From Streptomyces sp. NRRL WC-3618 (GTDB lineage Bacteria; Actinomycetota; Actinomycetes; Streptomycetales; Streptomycetaceae), in NCBI RefSeq assembly GCF_001280005.1, contig NZ_LGDW01000426.1, forward strand, positions 1-60,829: a stretch of 60,829 nucleotides of DNA. Direction: 5' to 3'. Position numbers and translations under genes: made by a program. The notes beneath the pieces are model-generated. The model ran no database searches. It had not been told where the DNA came from and saw nothing but the letters and a program-made list of their open reading frames with translations. Of this stretch, positions 36,511-48,310 are shown piece after piece; positions within the stretch are counted from its first letter, which is position 1, and each line of letters starts with the position of its first letter.

Positions 36511-37460
36511 TGGCGGTCATCGAGCGAACGCGGCCTGTGGTGACGCAGCCCGCCCCGGTCGGGCCGAAGAGGGGCCTGCGCAAGTACTGGCACCTCTACG
36601 CCGCGATCTCCCCCTTCTATCTGATCTTCCTCGGCTTCGGCCTGTTCCCGGTCGGCTTCTCGCTCTATCTGTCCTTCCACCGGTGGGACGGCCTCGGCCC
36701 GATGGAGTGGGCCGGGCTCTCGCAGTACCAATACCTGCTGAGCGACAGCGACTTCTGGAACTCGATCGGCAACACGATCATCATCTGGGCGCTGGCCACC
36801 TTCCCCATGATCCTGCTGGCGATGGTCACGGCCGTGATGCTCAATTCCGCGGTCCGGTTCAAGAGCTGGTACCGCGTCGCGTACTTCCTGCCGAACGTCA
36901 CCTCGGTCGTCGCGATCGCGATCGTCTTCGGCTCGATCTTCTCCACCAACAACGGTGTGGTGAACGCCGTCCTGCACGGCGTGGGCATCGACCAGGTGGC
37001 CTGGCTGAACACGCCGTGGGGCATCAAGGTCACCATCGCGGCGCTGATGACCTGGCAGTGGACCGGCTACAACGCCATCATCTTCCTCGCCGGCCTCCAG
37101 ACCATCCCGGGCGAGCTGTACGAGGCGGCGCGCATGGACGGCGCCGGTCCGATCCAGACCTTCTTCCGGATCACGCTGCCGCTGCTGCGGCCCACGCTGC
37201 TGTTCGTGCTCGTCGTCTCGACGGTCACGGGCCTGCAGAGCTTCTCCGAGCCACAGGTCCTGCTCCAGACGTCGTCCAACGACTCGACGTTCGCGGGCGG
37301 TCCCGGCCACTCGGGCCAGACGATGGTCCTCTACTTCTTCCAGCAGACCTTCGACAACAACGACTTCGGGTACGGAGCCGCGGTGGCGTGGGGCATCTTC
37401 CTCGTCGTCGTCCTCTTCTCGATCATCAACTGGCGCCTCGTGCGGCGCCGGGGCGACTAG
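36510..37460 (+). CDS. Carbohydrate ABC transporter permease (MalF/LacF-like)
   Basis: The 316-residue inner-membrane permease has six hydrophobic segments after a cytosolic N-terminus of about 30 residues. The EAA loop that docks the ATPase is visible as LYEAARMDGAGPIQTFFRITLPLLRP. It overlaps the binding-protein stop by one base and is followed 14 bases later by the second permease. It forms half of the transmembrane channel. Confidence 0.93.
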   Translation: MAVIERTRPVVTQPAPVGPKRGLRKYWHLYAAISPFYLIFLGFGLFPVGFSLYLSFHRWDGLGPMEWAGLSQYQYLLSDSDFWNSIGNTIIIWALATFPMILLAMVTAVMLNSAVRFKSWYRVAYFLPNVTSVVAIAIVFGSIFSTNNGVVNAVLHGVGIDQVAWLNTPWGIKVTIAALMTWQWTGYNAIIFLAGLQTIPGELYEAARMDGAGPIQTFFRITLPLLRPTLLFVLVVSTVTGLQSFSEPQVLLQTSSNDSTFAGGPGHSGQTMVLYFFQQTFDNNDFGYGAAVAWGIFLVVVLFSIINWRLVRRRGD

Positions 37461-37474
37461 GAAGGGCGCGCCTC

Positions 37475-38310
37475 ATGGCATCCATCAAGGGGTCCCGCCG
37501 CAGAGGGATCGCGCTGCACCTGCCGCTGATCATCGGCACGCTGATCTCGGCCTTCCCGTTCTACTGGGCCGTGATCATGTCGACGCACAGCTCGTCGGAG
37601 ATCTTCTCGTACCCGCCGAAGCTGCTGCCCGGCACGCACTTCCTGGAGAACGTCCGTAATCTGTTCGACGCCATCGACTTCTTCGGGTCGATGGGAAACT
37701 CGCTGCTGGTCGCGGTGTCGGTGACCTTCCTGGTCCTGCTCTTCGACTCGCTGGCGGCGTTCGTCTTCGCCAAGTTCGAGTTCCCCGGCAAGGGTGTGCT
37801 GTTCGGGCTGCTCATGGTCATCTTCATGGTCCCGGCGCAGCTGTCGGTCATCCCGCAGTTCGTCGTCATGGCGAAGATCGGCTGGATCGGCTCGATGACC
37901 GCGCTGATCGTGCCGGCCGCCGCCAACGCCTTCGGCATCTTCTGGATGCGCCAGTACATGAAGACGGCCATCCACGACGAGCTGCTCGACGCCGCCACGC
38001 TCGACGGCGCGAACTTCCTGCGCCAGTACTGGCACGTGGCGCTGCCGGTGGTCCGCCCCGGTCTCGCCTTCCTCGGCATCTTCACCTTCATGGGCCAGTG
38101 GAACGACTTCGCCTGGCCCCTGATCTCCCTCACCAACCCCGACAACGTGACCCTCCAGGTCGCGCTGTCCCAGCTCAACGGCACCCACGGCACCACCGAC
38201 TACGGCATCGTGATGACCGGCGCGCTGCTCGCCCTCGTCCCCCTGCTGATCGTGTTCGCGATCGGCGCCAAGCAGATCATCGGCGACCTCGCGAAGGGAG
38301 CGGTGCGCGG

Positions 38311-38314
<4 letters not shown>
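37475..38314 (+). CDS. Carbohydrate ABC transporter permease (MalG/LacG-like)
   Basis: This 279-residue permease, the second channel half, has six membrane segments and the EAA loop DELLDAATLDGANFLRQYWHVALPVVRP. The C-terminus (GAKQIIGDLAKGAVRG) is typical of MalG-type proteins. ATG 37475 has GAAGGG upstream. Its TGA overlaps the ATG of the beta-galactosidase gene, so transport and hydrolysis are translationally coupled. Confidence 0.93.
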
Positions 38315-41235
<2,921 letters not shown>

Positions 41236-41408
41236 GGCCTGTCGTCACATTCCCGTCGTCCGCCCGCAGGGCGGGCCCGGAGGCGTCAGGTGCGTGCTCT
41301 CGGCGTGCCGGGCGCAGGCCCTCGTACTGGTTGTACGTGGGTCTGTGCCCGGTGCGGCGAGAGCACGTGCATGGCGCCTCCGGGCAGACGGGAATGTGAC
41401 GACAGGTC
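41236..41408. repeat. Foldback (MITE-like) inverted-repeat element downstream of beta-galactosidase
   Basis: The outer 20 bases are perfect inverted repeats (41238-41257 and 41387-41406: CCTGTCGTCACATTCCCGTC and its complement). The similarity continues inward through CCCGGAGGCG, GTGCTCTC and GCCGGGC blocks, so the two arms of about 80 bases are imperfect complements. The left arm carries an extra 18-base palindromic insert. The element starts one base after the stop codon. It could be a MITE-like foldback element or an elaborate transcription terminator. Confidence 0.65.
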
Positions 41409-41471
41409 CTGGCCTCCCCCCCCCACACACACACCGCCTCTCACCTCACAAAACCTCTTACGGAGTCAGTT

Positions 41472-43331
41472 GTGTGCACCTCGCACGAGTCCGGGCACGA
41501 GCCTGCCCTCGAAGCACCTCAGGCGGGCGCCGGACGGCGTACCTTCCTGCGGGCGACCGCGCTGATCGGAGCGGCGGCCACCACGTCCGTCGCCCTGCCG
41601 ACGGCCGCCGATGCCCTGACGGACACGGCACGTACCTCATGGCGGCCCAACACCGAGAGCCGCCGGTTCACGCTCGCCGTGATGCCCGACACCCAGTACC
41701 TCTTCGACGGGCCGAGCATCGACAAGGCGCCCGTCGAGGCGTCCCTGCGCTATCTGCTGGAGCACGGGCGGGACGAGAACATCGTGTTCCTGTCCCACCT
41801 GGGCGACCTCACGCAGAACGGCGCGGCGCCGGAGATCGCCGCGATCGGTGAGGCGTTCCGGCTCCTCGACCGGCGGGGCGTCGGCTACAGCGTCCTCGCG
41901 GGCAACCACGACGTGAGGTCCTCCACCACCGACCAGCGGGGCGCCTCCCCCTACCTCGACGTGTTCGGGCCGGAGCGGTTCAAGGAGAAGCGGACCTTCG
42001 GCGGGGCGTCGGCGGACGGCTACAACACCTTCCATGTGTTCCGGGCGGCCGGGCGGGAGTGGCTGGCCCTCGCGCTGGACTGGCGGCTGTCGGACAAGGG
42101 GTACGCGTGGGCGAAGGGCGTCCTGGCGAAGCACCCGACCCTGCCGGTGATCCTCACGACACACGAGCTGGTCGCCGAGGACGACTCGCTGTCGGAGTAC
42201 GGGCAGCAGCTGTGGGACCGGCTGATCGCCGACCACGACCAGATCTTCCTCACCCTGAACGGGCACTACTGGCCCGCCGGCCGGGCGACGCGCAAGAACG
42301 CTGCGGGGCATGACGTCGAGCTGCATCTGACGAACTACCAGAACCGGTACTTCGGCGGCGCGGCCATGATCCGCCTCTACCGTTTCGACCTCGACCGCAA
42401 CACCGTCGACGTGGAGACGGTCTCCCCGTGGATCCTGGGCCGGGCCGCGAAGGGGATCAACGAGCTGGAGCGGCAGGAGATCGAACTGAGCGGCGACGCC
42501 GACCGGTTCTCCGTCGACATCGACTTCGCCGAGCGCTTCGCCGGCTTCGCCCCGGTGCCCGCGCGTCCCGCCCGTCCGGCGTCGAAGATGGTGATCCCGG
42601 GCACGGTGGCCTACTGGCGCTTCGACGGGCAGACGGACGGGGCCGCCCTTACCGGCACGGTCCGTGACCGGTCCGGCCACGGCAACGATCTCACCCTGGT
42701 GTCGGTCGGCGGCGGCACGCTGAACTGGTCCAGCGACCATCACCCGGACCAGCCCGGCCACGGCAGCCTCGACTTCAACGGCTTCAAGTCGCCGCTGAAG
42801 GGCGCCTATCTGCGCACGGTCGACGGCGCGCCCCTCAACTCGGCCACGTTCAGGGCCGGTTACACCATCGAGGCGTTCTACCGGCTGCCCGCCGACTGGG
42901 ACCCCTCGCACCATGCCTGGGCCGGAGTGGTCAGCCGTACCGGTACGGGCGGCGCCGCGGGCAAGACGGGCGACGACCCGGACGAGCCGCTCGCCACGCT
43001 GTCCCTGTCCAACGACCGTGAGCCCCAGTGGGCCATGCGGCCGCTCAACCAGCAGGGCATCGCCACCAACTGGGGCCAGGAGACACCGCTGGAGACCTGG
43101 TGGCACCTCGCCGTCGTCAACGACGGCAGGCACACCACGCTGTACGTCCAGGGCTGCCCGGTCGTCCGCAATCCGAAGCCGGCCTCGATCGGCATCACCT
43201 CGGTGGGGCTGCCGTGGCTGCTCGGCGGCTACGAGTACGCGGGGAAGATCGACCAGATCCTGCACGCCCGCCTCGGCGATGTGCGGATCGTCGAACGGGC
43301 GCTGCCTGTCAGCGCGTTCATGAACCACTGA
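41472..43331 (+). CDS. Tat-exported metallophosphoesterase with C-terminal LamG-like domain
   Basis: The 619-residue secreted protein has a twin-arginine signal (GRRTFLRATALIG...) in its first 50 residues. A calcineurin-like phosphoesterase domain follows with MPDTQYL, SHLGDLTQNG, AGNHD, TTHEL and NGHYWPAG metal motifs. From about residue 375 a concanavalin-like LamG domain (VAYWRFDG, DRSGHGNDLTL, YTIEAFYRLP, WWHLAVVNDG) runs to the end. LamG domains bind glycans. GTG 41472 has GGAG 6 bases upstream. It follows the beta-galactosidase and precedes the PHP protein, which suggests release of phosphate from a glycan or similar polymer outside the cell. Confidence 0.88.
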   Translation: MCTSHESGHEPALEAPQAGAGRRTFLRATALIGAAATTSVALPTAADALTDTARTSWRPNTESRRFTLAVMPDTQYLFDGPSIDKAPVEASLRYLLEHGRDENIVFLSHLGDLTQNGAAPEIAAIGEAFRLLDRRGVGYSVLAGNHDVRSSTTDQRGASPYLDVFGPERFKEKRTFGGASADGYNTFHVFRAAGREWLALALDWRLSDKGYAWAKGVLAKHPTLPVILTTHELVAEDDSLSEYGQQLWDRLIADHDQIFLTLNGHYWPAGRATRKNAAGHDVELHLTNYQNRYFGGAAMIRLYRFDLDRNTVDVETVSPWILGRAAKGINELERQEIELSGDADRFSVDIDFAERFAGFAPVPARPARPASKMVIPGTVAYWRFDGQTDGAALTGTVRDRSGHGNDLTLVSVGGGTLNWSSDHHPDQPGHGSLDFNGFKSPLKGAYLRTVDGAPLNSATFRAGYTIEAFYRLPADWDPSHHAWAGVVSRTGTGGAAGKTGDDPDEPLATLSLSNDREPQWAMRPLNQQGIATNWGQETPLETWWHLAVVNDGRHTTLYVQGCPVVRNPKPASIGITSVGLPWLLGGYEYAGKIDQILHARLGDVRIVERALPVSAFMNH

Positions 43332-43408
43332 CCCACACCGTCAGGCTCCGCCAGGCCGCCAGGACTCCACGACTCCCCGACTTCCGGATCCCAAGGAACC
43401 CACAGACC

Positions 43409-45079
43409 ATGACAGAGCAGCAGCTGCCCGCCTGGGCAGACCCCACCGTCTCCCCCGCCGGCCTCGACGCCCAGGGCGTCTCCCGTCGTCAACTCCTGTA
43501 CCGCGCGGGCCTGTTCGGCGCTGCCTTCGCCGCCGGACCGCTGGCGACGCCCGCCGCCGCGGTCGGCCCGCGCCGGCTCGGCGGCCACGACCCGCGCCTC
43601 GCCTACCTGGTCGGCGACCATCACATCCACACCGTCTACAGCCACGACGCCAAGTACACGTTCTCCCAACTGGCGGCGGCGGGCGAGAAGTTCGGCCTCG
43701 ACTGGATGGTGTTCACCGAGCACTCCAACTTCGGGCACGCCCAGTACGGCGCCCCGATGGAGCACGCCGAGATCCTCGAGGCGCGGGCGGAGAACCCGCG
43801 TCAGCTGATCTTCCAGGGCCTCGAGTGGTACATCCCCGGCGCCGAGCACTGCACGGTCTTCTCGCCGCCCGGCCCCCACGAGGTCGACCTGCTCACCCAG
43901 TTCGAGAGCGCCTACGACGGCAAGCTCCTCGGCTACACCGACGGCTCGGCCGGCGGCGCGAACACCGCCCGCAACGAGGCGCACGCGGTCAAGGGCATCC
44001 AGTGGCTGGCCGAGCAGCGCCGCACCGGATACGTCGACGACGTGCTTGTCCTCGCCAACCACCCGATGCGCCTGGGCATCGACTCCCCGCACGAGATGCG
44101 GGCCTGGCGGGACGCGGCCCCCGAGATCATGATCGGCATGGAGGGCGCGCCCGGCGCCCAGGGTGCCGCCATCCCCGGCTGGCGCGGGGCGACCTCGATC
44201 CGCGGCGAGTACGAGAACAAGCCCTCGGCGCAGTCCTGGCAGGGCTACCCGGCGGACGGGTATCTGACGTACGGCGGCTTCGACTGGGCGACCGCGACGG
44301 TCGGTGGTCTGTGGGACTCGATGCTGGCAGAAGGCAGCCTGTTCTCGATCACCACGAACTCCGACGCGCACCGGATCGTCTTCGACACCTGGAAGAACGG
44401 CGACTGGCCGGCCGGGCGGAACTTCGACAACACCGGCAAGCTGCCCGACCCGGTGAACACCGACTCCCCGCAGCCCGGCAGCGACTTCTGGCCCGGCCAG
44501 TTCAGCCGCACCCACGTGGGCGTCACCCACCACGGCTACCGCGCGGTGATGGCGGGTATGCGCGCGGGCCGGGTCTGGCTGGACCACGGTCATCTGCTGG
44601 ACGGGCTCGACGTACGGCTGACGCGTGACTGCGACTTCGGCCGGGGTGTCACGCTGGGCGGCCGGCTCCGCGTCCGCAAGGGCGAGAAGCTCACGCTGAA
44701 CATCACCGTGACCACCGCGTCCCGTCTCAACCCCCAGGGCATCCTGCCCGAGTTGGCGCACGTCGACGTGATCCGGGGCGCGGTGCGCGGTCCGGTCGCC
44801 GACCGGGACAGCTGGCAGGCGCCGGACACGAAGGTCGTGAAGTCGAAGGACGTGTCGGGGCGCACCGGGACGTACACCCTGCGCGTGCCGCTGACCGTGG
44901 GCGACGAGTCGTTCTACGTCCGGCTGCGCGGCAGCGACGGCAACCGGAACGGCGCCGGTTACCTCGGTGCCGCCATCGACCCGCACGGGCCGATCCCGCA
45001 CACGCCCGGGAACGGTGACCCGTGGGCCGACACCTGGTTCTACTCCAACCCGGTGTTCGTCGACGTCGTGGGCCACTGA
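43409..45079 (+). CDS. Tat-exported PHP-domain metallohydrolase (CehA/McbA-like)
   Basis: The 556-residue protein has a twin-arginine signal (GVSRRQLLYRAGLFG) and a PHP fold with GDHHIHTVYSHD, FTEHSNFGHAQ, the Glu after FQGLEWY, NHPMR and TNSDAHR metal ligands. Enzymes of this type hydrolyse phosphoesters, carbamates or nucleotides. A C-terminal beta domain (residues about 410-556) follows. It lies 77 bases after the LamG phosphoesterase gene, so both are probably in the same transcript as the beta-galactosidase operon. The substrate is unknown. Confidence 0.85.
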   Translation: MTEQQLPAWADPTVSPAGLDAQGVSRRQLLYRAGLFGAAFAAGPLATPAAAVGPRRLGGHDPRLAYLVGDHHIHTVYSHDAKYTFSQLAAAGEKFGLDWMVFTEHSNFGHAQYGAPMEHAEILEARAENPRQLIFQGLEWYIPGAEHCTVFSPPGPHEVDLLTQFESAYDGKLLGYTDGSAGGANTARNEAHAVKGIQWLAEQRRTGYVDDVLVLANHPMRLGIDSPHEMRAWRDAAPEIMIGMEGAPGAQGAAIPGWRGATSIRGEYENKPSAQSWQGYPADGYLTYGGFDWATATVGGLWDSMLAEGSLFSITTNSDAHRIVFDTWKNGDWPAGRNFDNTGKLPDPVNTDSPQPGSDFWPGQFSRTHVGVTHHGYRAVMAGMRAGRVWLDHGHLLDGLDVRLTRDCDFGRGVTLGGRLRVRKGEKLTLNITVTTASRLNPQGILPELAHVDVIRGAVRGPVADRDSWQAPDTKVVKSKDVSGRTGTYTLRVPLTVGDESFYVRLRGSDGNRNGAGYLGAAIDPHGPIPHTPGNGDPWADTWFYSNPVFVDVVGH

Positions 45080-45397
45080 CCGATCCGGCGTCAACTCCTG
45101 TCCCGCAGCGCGGTGTCCGCCTGTCGGGGGCGCTCGTACTCGGCGGCTGCGCCGGCGCGGGCGCCCCGACGCGCGGTGCACGCGGGCGGGCTCGGCCCAG
45201 GTCGGCGCCCTGGGCAGCGGTCAGGGGCCCGGCCTCCTGTGCGGACGGCTCTGGCACCCGGTTCCCGTGGATCAGGAACCCCGGCGCCCTGTGCGCCGGG
45301 GTGGCCGACCTGGCGTCCGCGCACCGGCGGCCACCGTCTGCTCGTACCGGCAGGTCACGGGCTGACGGACTGATCGACCGGGGCGTACCGTGGCCGC
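45080..45397. other. Intergenic region before the PaaX-like regulator
   Basis: No supported gene lies in these 318 bases. A hairpin with 9-bp arms ccccggcgc / gcgccgggg (45279-45287 and 45293-45301, loop cctgt) may terminate the upstream transcript. The PaaX-like gene's promoter should be in the last 100 bases. Confidence 0.45.
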
Positions 45398-46246
45398 GTG
45401 ACCACCGAGGAGTCGCTGCGACCGCAGTCCCTGATGCTGACGTTCCTGGGCGATCAGGTGCTCGGGCGTGACGTCTGTGTGTACTCGGGCAGCGTCATCG
45501 ACGTGTTCTCGCGGGCGGGCGTCGGCGAGCAGGCGACCCGTTCGACGCTGACCCGGATGGTGACCCGCGGGCTGCTGCGCCGCCAGCGCGAGGGGCGCCG
45601 GATGCACTTCGGGCTGACCGGGCGTTCGGCGGCCGTCCTGGCGGACGGCGAGCGGCGCGTCTGGCACACCGGTGCGGTCAACCGGCGCTGGGACGGCACC
45701 TGGACCCTGCTCGGTTTCTCGCTCCCCGAGTCCTGGCAGCGCCAACGCCACGATCTGCGCTCGCAGTTGACGTGGAGCGGCTTCGGGCCGCTGTTGGGCG
45801 GCCTGTGGATCGCGCCGGGCGAGGTCGACGTGTCGGCCCTGGTCGCCGAACTCGGCCTGGCCGCCCACGTGAAGGTGTTCCGGGCGCACGCCGACCTGGG
45901 GCTGGACATCGGCGCGATGATCGAGGAGACCTGGGAGCTGGCCGAACTGGCCGCGCGTTACAAGGCGTTCGTACGGCGGTGGCAGCCGTGGGAGACGGAG
46001 CTGCCGGAGCCGGACGACGCCCTCTCCCTGCGCCTCGTCCTCCAGGCGGAGTGGCTGGGGATCATCCGCCGCGATCCGCGCCTGCCGGTCGGGCATCTTC
46101 CGGACGACTGGCCCGCGGAACAGGCCGAGAAGACGTTCCGTGCGGTGCACGAATGGCTGGCGCCGCTCGCACGGGACGCTTCGGAACGCCTTCTCGACCT
46201 CGTGCCTGTGCGCGAGGATCCGGCGGATCCCAGGGATCAGGCGTAG
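45398..46246 (+). CDS. PaaX-family transcriptional regulator
   Basis: The 282-residue protein matches PaaX-type repressors, which sense aryl-CoA esters. It has an N-terminal winged helix (SGSVIDVFSRAGVGEQATRSTLTRMVTRGLLRRQREGRRMHFGLT), the central domain (WDGTWTLLGFSLPE) and a C-terminal helical domain (RLVLQAEWLGIIRRDPRLP). GTG 45398 begins the conserved region, but its ribosome site is weak. It converges with the MaoC-acyl-CoA ligase genes, overlapping by 10 bases, and is a good candidate for their regulator. Confidence 0.88.
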   Translation: MTTEESLRPQSLMLTFLGDQVLGRDVCVYSGSVIDVFSRAGVGEQATRSTLTRMVTRGLLRRQREGRRMHFGLTGRSAAVLADGERRVWHTGAVNRRWDGTWTLLGFSLPESWQRQRHDLRSQLTWSGFGPLLGGLWIAPGEVDVSALVAELGLAAHVKVFRAHADLGLDIGAMIEETWELAELAARYKAFVRRWQPWETELPEPDDALSLRLVLQAEWLGIIRRDPRLPVGHLPDDWPAEQAEKTFRAVHEWLAPLARDASERLLDLVPVREDPADPRDQA

Positions 46247-46692
46247 AAACGCGACAGGCTCTGCAGCACCGCCGCCGGCTTGGGCGCGCCCTCGATCTCG
46301 ATCGTGCCGTCCACGGTGATCTGCACGCCGCCCGGCACGTCCTCGACATCGGCCAGCCTGCCGACCAGGCGGATCTTCGAGCCGACCTTCACGGGCGAGG
46401 GGAAACGCACCTTGTTGAGGCCGTAGTTGACCTTCGTGGTGACGCCCTGGACGTCCAGCAGCTCGGTGAAGAGCGGGATGAAGAGGGAGAGCGTGAGGTA
46501 GCCGTGGGCGATCGGGGCTCCGAAGGGGCCCTCGGCGGCCTTCTCCGGGTCCACGTGGATCCACTGGTGGTCGCCGGTCGCGTCGGCGAAGGTGTTGATG
46601 CGCTCCTGCGTGACCTCGATCCACTCGCTGGTGCCCAGGTCGCTGCCGGCGAGCTTCTTGAGTTCGTCGATGCCGTTGACCGTGATGCTCAT
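46237..46692 (-). CDS. MaoC-family (R)-specific enoyl-CoA hydratase
   Basis: The 151-residue hot-dog-fold protein has the hydratase-2 motif (FADATGDHQWIHVDPEKAAEGPFGAPIAHGYLTLSL), including the catalytic Asp and His. It would hydrate trans-2-enoyl-CoA to (R)-3-hydroxyacyl-CoA. ATG 46692 has AAGGAAG 6 bases upstream. It lies 58 bases after the acyl-CoA ligase gene on the same strand. With the SDR at 49207-50124 it could form an (R)-specific beta-oxidation step pair. Confidence 0.9.
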   Translation of the reverse strand: MSITVNGIDELKKLAGSDLGTSEWIEVTQERINTFADATGDHQWIHVDPEKAAEGPFGAPIAHGYLTLSLFIPLFTELLDVQGVTTKVNYGLNKVRFPSPVKVGSKIRLVGRLADVEDVPGGVQITVDGTIEIEGAPKPAAVLQSLSRFYA

Positions 46693-46750
46693 ATCGCGCT
46701 TCCTTAACTGGGAGTTGAGCCGGTAGTTGGTGCCGGGACGGGCCGGCGGG

Positions 46751-48256
46751 TCAGGAACCCGCGCCGAAGGCCTTGCGCACCCGGGCCTTGAGGAGCTTTC
46801 CGGAGGCGGTGCGCGGGAGTTGGTCCGCGATGACGACCGACTTCGGGATCTTGTACTTGGCGAGCCGTCCGGACAGTGAGGCCAGCACCTCGTCCGCGTC
46901 GAGGGACGTACCCTCGCGGGGCACGACGACCGCGCGCGGCACCTCGCCCCACTTCTCGTCGGCGACGCCGATGACCGCGCACTCGACGATGTCGGGGTGG
47001 GCCAGCAGCAGGTCCTCGATCTCGGCGGGGTAGATGTTCTCCCCACCCGAGATGATCATGTCCTTGATGCGGTCGACGACGTAGACGTAACCGTCCTCGT
47101 CGATCCGGGCGGCGTCCCCGCTGCGGAACCAGCCGTCCGTGAAGGAGGCGGCCGTCTCCTCCGGCAGCCCCCAGTAGCCGGGCATGACGTGCGGCCCACG
47201 GACCACGATCTCGCCGGGCTCGCCGACCTCGGCCGGCGTCAGGTCCGGCCGTACCACCCGTACGTCGCTGAAGAAGTGCGGCACGCCCGCCGAACCGGCC
47301 TTGCTGATCGCGTGTTCGGCGTCCAGGAAGAGGGTGCCTGGTGAGGCCTCGGTCATGCCGTAGCCCTGGAGGAAGGTGAGTCCGCGTTCCTGGAACCTGG
47401 CGATGAGCGGGGTCGGCACGGGTGAGCCGCCGCAGGAAAGCATGCGCAGCGACGACAGGTCGGCGTCGGCCCAGCGCGGGTGTCTCGCCACCTGGTCGAA
47501 CATGGTCGGCACCCCGAACATGAAGGTGATCCGGTGCCGTTCGACGAGGTCGAAGGTCTCGTCCGCCGAGAAGGACTCGACCAGGACACAGGTACCGCCC
47601 TTGAGCAGCACCGGCAGGGTGAGCATGTTCAGCCCGGCCGTGTGGAACAACGGGGCGGAGACCAGGGCGCGTTCGTCGGTGATGACGTCCTGGTCGACGA
47701 GCACGTTGACGGCGTTCCAGGTGAGGTTGCCGTGGGTGAGCATGGCGCCCTTGGGGCGGCCCGTCGTACCCGAGGTGTACATGATGATGCAGGTGTCGTC
47801 AGCGGTGACCGGCGCGTCCACGGGCTCGGCGGAAGCGCCGGCGAGCGCCTCCTCGTACTCGGTGCCGACCTCGACGTACGCGCGCACGTCCGTGCTGCCG
47901 GGGAGTCCGGCGACGAGGCCGGCGTGCGAGGGGCCGTAGACGAGGGCCTTGGTGCCGGAGTCGGCGAGCTGGTAGGCGATCTCCGGGCCGGCCAGGCGGG
48001 TGTTGAGCGGTACGAAGACCGCGCCGAGTGTGCCCGCCGCGAACAGTGTCTCCAGGTAGGTGGGGTGGTTCGGGCCCAGATAGGCGATCCGGTCACCACG
48101 GCGCACGCCCCGGTCGCGCAGGGCGTGCGCGAGACGGGTGGTGCGCTCGTACAGCTGTGCGTAGCTGATCGTGGTGTCGCCGTGGATCAGGGCGGTGCGT
48201 TGGGGGGTCTTGCGGGCCCGGCGGGCGGGCCAAGACCCCAGTCCCTCGTTGCGCAT
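46751..48256 (-). CDS. Acyl-CoA ligase (AMP-forming, fatty/aromatic acid)
   Basis: The 501-residue enzyme belongs to the ANL superfamily and activates a carboxylic acid to its CoA thioester. The P-loop is IIMYTSGTTGRPKGAM; later motifs are GYGMTEASPG, the hinge YVYVVDRIKDMI and the catalytic Lys near the C-terminus (PRTASGKLLK). ATG 48256 has GAGGGG 8 bases upstream. It lies between MaoC and the amidohydrolase/SDR pair, which suggests breakdown of a CoA-activated acid. Chain length or ring type cannot be read. Confidence 0.93.
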   Translation of the reverse strand: MRNEGLGSWPARRARKTPQRTALIHGDTTISYAQLYERTTRLAHALRDRGVRRGDRIAYLGPNHPTYLETLFAAGTLGAVFVPLNTRLAGPEIAYQLADSGTKALVYGPSHAGLVAGLPGSTDVRAYVEVGTEYEEALAGASAEPVDAPVTADDTCIIMYTSGTTGRPKGAMLTHGNLTWNAVNVLVDQDVITDERALVSAPLFHTAGLNMLTLPVLLKGGTCVLVESFSADETFDLVERHRITFMFGVPTMFDQVARHPRWADADLSSLRMLSCGGSPVPTPLIARFQERGLTFLQGYGMTEASPGTLFLDAEHAISKAGSAGVPHFFSDVRVVRPDLTPAEVGEPGEIVVRGPHVMPGYWGLPEETAASFTDGWFRSGDAARIDEDGYVYVVDRIKDMIISGGENIYPAEIEDLLLAHPDIVECAVIGVADEKWGEVPRAVVVPREGTSLDADEVLASLSGRLAKYKIPKSVVIADQLPRTASGKLLKARVRKAFGAGS

Positions 48257-48310
48257 CGTTGCGCCCCTCTACGAGTAACGATTGACGGGTAACGGGTGGC
48301 CGAACACGGG

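Noticed and set aside
45098..45365. Possible gene between the PHP protein and PaaX
   Set aside because: Open frames are short, Arg/Gly/Pro-rich and end without recognisable motifs; treated as intergenic.
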